NCBI GenBank assembly: GCA_029976905.1
Contig: JAPOLW010000150.1
Span: 1-8,114 of the forward strand
DNA length: 8,114 bases
Source: a bacterium
GTDB lineage: Bacteria > Desulfobacterota > Binatia > UBA12015
Reading direction: 5' to 3'
Position 1 is the stretch's first letter, and every line of letters begins with the position of its first letter. Position numbers and translations under genes: made by a program. Shown one piece after another: positions 5,633 to 8,114 of the stretch. The notes beneath the pieces were generated by a model. The model worked only from the letters and a program-made list of their open reading frames with translations, did not search any database and was not told the DNA's origin.

Positions 5633-7879
5633 ATGCTTGCGCGCAAGCCATCCTCCAGCGTGTGGCCCCATCTCGTGATGGCGCTCGCCGTCCTCGTCCT
5701 CCCCCTCCCGGCTGTCGCGGATGGGGAGAAATGTCGTGCAGCAATCCTCACTGCGTCCGCGCGCTACTCCGAGGCGCGCATGAAGACCCTGGCCCGGTGT
5801 GAGGACCGGGTTCTCACCGGCCGACTCGCCGCCGACACGGTCTGTGTGGACGAGCCTGCAACCAGCCTGCGCATCGAGAAGGCGGCTGCGAAATTGCGCC
5901 AGGAGATCGATCGTGCGTGCGGGGGCGCCGACCGCGCGTGCGGGGTGGGTGGCGACGACGTCGATCTCGTGGCTGCTGGGTGGGGCATCGGAAGTTGTCG
6001 AGATCTCGCCCAAAATGGATGCGCGATGCCGGTCGTCGACTGTGCGGATGTGGCCTCGTGTGTCACGTGCGTCGGGAATGCGGCGACCACGGAGCCCCTG
6101 AACCTTCTCACTGCCGAAATGGATCCGAACGCGCCCAAAAGCCGCGAAGTTTTGGGTTGCCAACGGGCGGCCGTAAAGCAGTTCGCAAAACTCCTTGGCT
6201 CGCGCATCAAACTCGGAAGCCGGTGTTGGGGAAAAGTTCTCAAGGGAAAGGCCGTCGCGCCCTGTCCCGTTCCCGGGGACGGCCGCACCGCGGTATCTCT
6301 CGACGCGGCGACGAGCAAATTCGTCACGTCCGTATGTCGCGCGTGTGGGGGCGCGGATCGGGAATGCGACGCGGACGTCGGCGCCGCGCCTGGCAGTGGT
6401 GGCGGGGATGACCTGGCCCCCGCTGCCCTTGGGGCCGCGTCGGTGTGTCCGGCCAGGATGGAGCCCGTTTCGGGCGATTCCTGCGGTGGCGTCATCGCGA
6501 GCGTGAGCGATTACGCAAACTGCGCGATCTGCGCGGCATCGTTCAGCACGAGTTGTGCCGCGCTCGCGACGGTTCCTGCCGACGGCGACTACCCGGCCGC
6601 CTGCAATGACGCGATCCCGACGCCGACGCCAAGCCCGACCCCGGCGCCCACCCCGGTGGCGACAGCGACACCGCCTGCGACCGGTCTGGACTATTTCGTC
6701 GACGGCCTGAGCGGAGATGACGGGAATATTGGGACGAACGTCGCGGCCCCCTGGCGCACACTCGAAAAAGTGTCGGGGTCGAGTTTTCAACCCGGCGATC
6801 GGATCCTCTTCAAGCGTGGCAGTCAGTTTACGGGCTGTGTGACGATCTACGGGGACGGAACGGAAGGTGCGCCGATCACCATTTCGGCGTACGGAGCCGG
6901 CGAGGCGCCCGCGTTCTCCAATCCCGACCACAGCACGTGCAACGGGAACGCCATGCGGATCCGGGGTGACTACCAGGTCGTGGAAGATCTCTACTTCCAT
7001 CACACGGCGCCGGCCCCGGATGACTCCGGTTTTGTGGAGGTCTGGGCCGTCGGGGCCCTGCACGTCAGCCTCGGCAACGATCACGTCGTCATCCGGAACA
7101 ACGAGTTCGCGAACATCCCCAAGGCCATCCAGTCCTATAGCCAGCACAGCCTGATTACGGAGAATTACATCCACGATACGAACCTGGGGCAATCCAATGG
7201 AATGCTCTCCGATCCGTGGTGGGGGCCCGTGGGAATTCAACTGGGGATCGGTAACCAGGAGGTTTCGTACAACGTCATCGAGAACATGTACGCCATCGGC
7301 GGGGAATTCGGAGCCGACGGCGGCGCCATCGAGGTCGATGACGGTCGAAACCACAAGGACAACATCCACATCCACCACAACCGCACGTCCCGGAATATGG
7401 GCTTTACGGAGATCAGCTGGTGGGACGACATCCAGAAGATGGCTTCGACCAATGTCTCGATTCATCACAATACGAGTCGGGACTTTCAGTCCTTCGTACT
7501 TTGGTGGGCCCCGACCTCGGCGAGCATGATCGAAAACAATACAATCATCCGGACCGATAACGAGTACACCGGTCCGTTCGACGGCGTATTCTTCATGGAC
7601 GCGCGCCCGGCGGACATTCGTCTGACGAAAAACATCGTCGTCACGGACGGTGACCTCACCGAGTCGATCTTCATCGAGGGGTTTGACGGAGGCGTCGAGG
7701 ATGTGGACCATTTCGACAATCTCTACTGGCACGCCGACGGGGGAGTGATCGAGCTTGGTCTGCCCCTTGGCCCTGGAGAGGTGCTGGACGATCCCTTGTT
7801 CGTGGACTGGATCGCGGGGGACTATCGGTTGCACCCCAGCAGTCCGGCGACGGGCTGGGGGGCCTGGGACGGAGATTGA
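5633..7879 (+). CDS. Exported protein: duplicated Cys-rich module, Pro/Thr linker, right-handed beta-helix
   Basis: The product is 748 aa. Residues 1-29 are a signal peptide (Arg-Lys n-region, hydrophobic core, PAVA before Asp30). Residues 34-324 hold two tandem copies of a Cys-rich helical module. Copy A has Cys at 34, 56, 71, 96, 103, 122, 130, 137, 143 and 146. Copy B starts at Cys176 and repeats the C-x21-C start, the ACGGAD motif (95-100 and 237-242) and the closing C-x2-C. Residues 329-350 are a Pro/Thr linker (PTPTPSPTPAPTP...). From 351 the sequence LDYFVDG, then GTN..APW-x-T and PGDRILFKRG, is the usual opening of a right-handed parallel beta-helix. Rungs of the IRNNEF / ITENYI / IHHNRT / IENNTI type follow at about 487-700, and the end DPLFVD..GDYRLHPSSPA is a common cap. 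Such folds bind or cleave polysaccharides, but I see no diagnostic lyase residues, so the function is unassigned. The even Cys pattern suggests disulfides outside the cytoplasm. ATG 5633 is the first in-frame start and gives a proper leader. GAAAGAG abuts it, too close for a good ribosome binding site. Confidence 0.85.
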   Translation: MLARKPSSSVWPHLVMALAVLVLPLPAVADGEKCRAAILTASARYSEARMKTLARCEDRVLTGRLAADTVCVDEPATSLRIEKAAAKLRQEIDRACGGADRACGVGGDDVDLVAAGWGIGSCRDLAQNGCAMPVVDCADVASCVTCVGNAATTEPLNLLTAEMDPNAPKSREVLGCQRAAVKQFAKLLGSRIKLGSRCWGKVLKGKAVAPCPVPGDGRTAVSLDAATSKFVTSVCRACGGADRECDADVGAAPGSGGGDDLAPAALGAASVCPARMEPVSGDSCGGVIASVSDYANCAICAASFSTSCAALATVPADGDYPAACNDAIPTPTPSPTPAPTPVATATPPATGLDYFVDGLSGDDGNIGTNVAAPWRTLEKVSGSSFQPGDRILFKRGSQFTGCVTIYGDGTEGAPITISAYGAGEAPAFSNPDHSTCNGNAMRIRGDYQVVEDLYFHHTAPAPDDSGFVEVWAVGALHVSLGNDHVVIRNNEFANIPKAIQSYSQHSLITENYIHDTNLGQSNGMLSDPWWGPVGIQLGIGNQEVSYNVIENMYAIGGEFGADGGAIEVDDGRNHKDNIHIHHNRTSRNMGFTEISWWDDIQKMASTNVSIHHNTSRDFQSFVLWWAPTSASMIENNTIIRTDNEYTGPFDGVFFMDARPADIRLTKNIVVTDGDLTESIFIEGFDGGVEDVDHFDNLYWHADGGVIELGLPLGPGEVLDDPLFVDWIAGDYRLHPSSPATGWGAWDGD
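5635..5648. repeat. Perfect 14-base palindrome at the beta-helix gene start
   Basis: GCTTGCGCGCAAGC is a perfect palindrome that begins at the last base of the ATG and covers codons 2-5. In mRNA it could fold into a 5-bp stem with a CGCG loop directly at the translation start. In DNA it has the symmetry of a dimeric operator. A palindrome this long is expected by chance about once in two windows of this size. Confidence 0.35.
5732..6532 (+). repeat. Tandem duplication of the Cys-rich module within the beta-helix gene
   Basis: Copy A spans about 5732-6070 (Cys34 to Cys146) and copy B about 6158-6532 (Cys176 to Cys300). Shared spacing includes C-x21-C at the start of both copies, ACGGAD-R-x-C with Cys seven residues apart, and a closing C-x2-C. 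Overall residue identity outside these anchors is low, so the duplication is old, not a recent DNA-level repeat. Confidence 0.75.
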
Positions 7880-7960
7880 CGTGTATTCCACGGGTTCCGA
7901 GACCGCGTGCTTCGAGTGGGCGGCGGGCCGGCTGATTCCGATGCGTCCCGGCCTCCGATC

Positions 7961-8114
7961 ATGCGTCGCCTTCTGATCGGGCTCGGCGCCCTCCTCGCGG
8001 TTCTGATCCTCGTGGCGGGGATCTTTCCGGGCACGATCGGGCCGGCCGTGTTCGATGCCCTGGGACCGTTGGTGTGGCCGTACGCGGAGCCCTATCTCAA
8101 GACCTTCGCGCCCT
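7961..8114 (+). CDS. Unrecognised protein with N-terminal membrane helix (3' end outside window)
   Basis: The frame starts at ATG 7961 and is open to the window edge (51 codons). It begins MRRLLIGLGALLAVLILVAG, two Arg followed by a hydrophobic run to about residue 22. This is a signal peptide or signal anchor, so the protein is membrane-bound or exported. The following stretch is rich in Pro, Gly and aromatic residues (GPLVWPYAEPYL) and matches no family I recognise. No Shine-Dalgarno is visible. It starts 82 bases after the beta-helix gene in the same direction, so co-transcription is possible. Strong N-terminal composition supports a real gene despite the short visible part. Confidence 0.6.
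   Translation, partial: MRRLLIGLGALLAVLILVAGIFPGTIGPAVFDALGPLVWPYAEPYLKTFAP

Noticed and set aside
6617..6682. GC-rich short repeats (CCGACGCC-type) considered as a DNA repeat or CRISPR-like element
   Set aside because: They encode the in-frame Pro/Thr linker of the beta-helix protein; there are no regular spacers.
5183..7891. A 902-codon open frame on the minus strand covering the beta-helix gene and the end of the glycosyltransferase gene
   Set aside because: Its codons lie in exact register with the sense codons of both genes. In that register an antisense stop needs the sense codons TTA, CTA or TCA, which are rare in GC-rich genes. The product has no leader, domain or motif, while the sense proteins have clear ones.

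Overview
The window is GC-rich bacterial DNA with densely packed genes and strong G/C bias at third codon positions, which also produces long meaningless antisense ORFs. The best hint of the host is the large exported protein at 5633-7879. It has a duplicated cysteine-rich module, a Pro/Thr linker and a right-handed beta-helix. From memory, this combination is common in uncultured deltaproteobacterial lineages (Candidatus Binatota / Desulfobacterota / Myxococcota-like genomes). The assignment is an inference; there is no rRNA or marker gene here to confirm it.

Layout: (1) 1-260 (+), the 3' end of a class I SAM-dependent methyltransferase. (2) 350-1198 (+), a sulfotransferase with two N-terminal membrane helices and intact PAPS-binding motifs. 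(3) 1199-1484, a convergent intergenic gap with small hairpins. (4) 1485-2213 (-), a membrane-anchored or exported SGNH hydrolase with a GSSSIRFW-type nucleophile block. (5) 2214-2506, a divergent intergenic region. (6) 2507-3439 (+), a second SGNH hydrolase of a different subfamily (GDSFTFG block) with an unclear start codon. (7) 3440-3796, about 360 bases with no convincing gene. (8) 3797-5455 (+), a polytopic GT39/GT83-like (PMT/ArnT-type) membrane glycosyltransferase with a strong ribosome binding site. (9) 5633-7879 (+), the exported Cys-rich/beta-helix protein. (10) 7961 to the window end (+), the start of an unrecognised protein with an N-terminal membrane helix.

The gene types (methyltransferase, sulfotransferase, two SGNH esterase/acyltransferase-fold enzymes, a lipid-linked-sugar type glycosyltransferase and a beta-helix protein) fit a region that decorates or remodels cell-surface or exported glycans or lipids. 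No single operon is evident: gene 4 runs opposite to the others and several gaps exceed 150 bases. Shared function is therefore a guess from family content. I see no RNA genes, mobile elements, CRISPR arrays or phage genes. No clearly new system stands out. The most distinctive item is the duplicated ten-cysteine module fused to a beta-helix.
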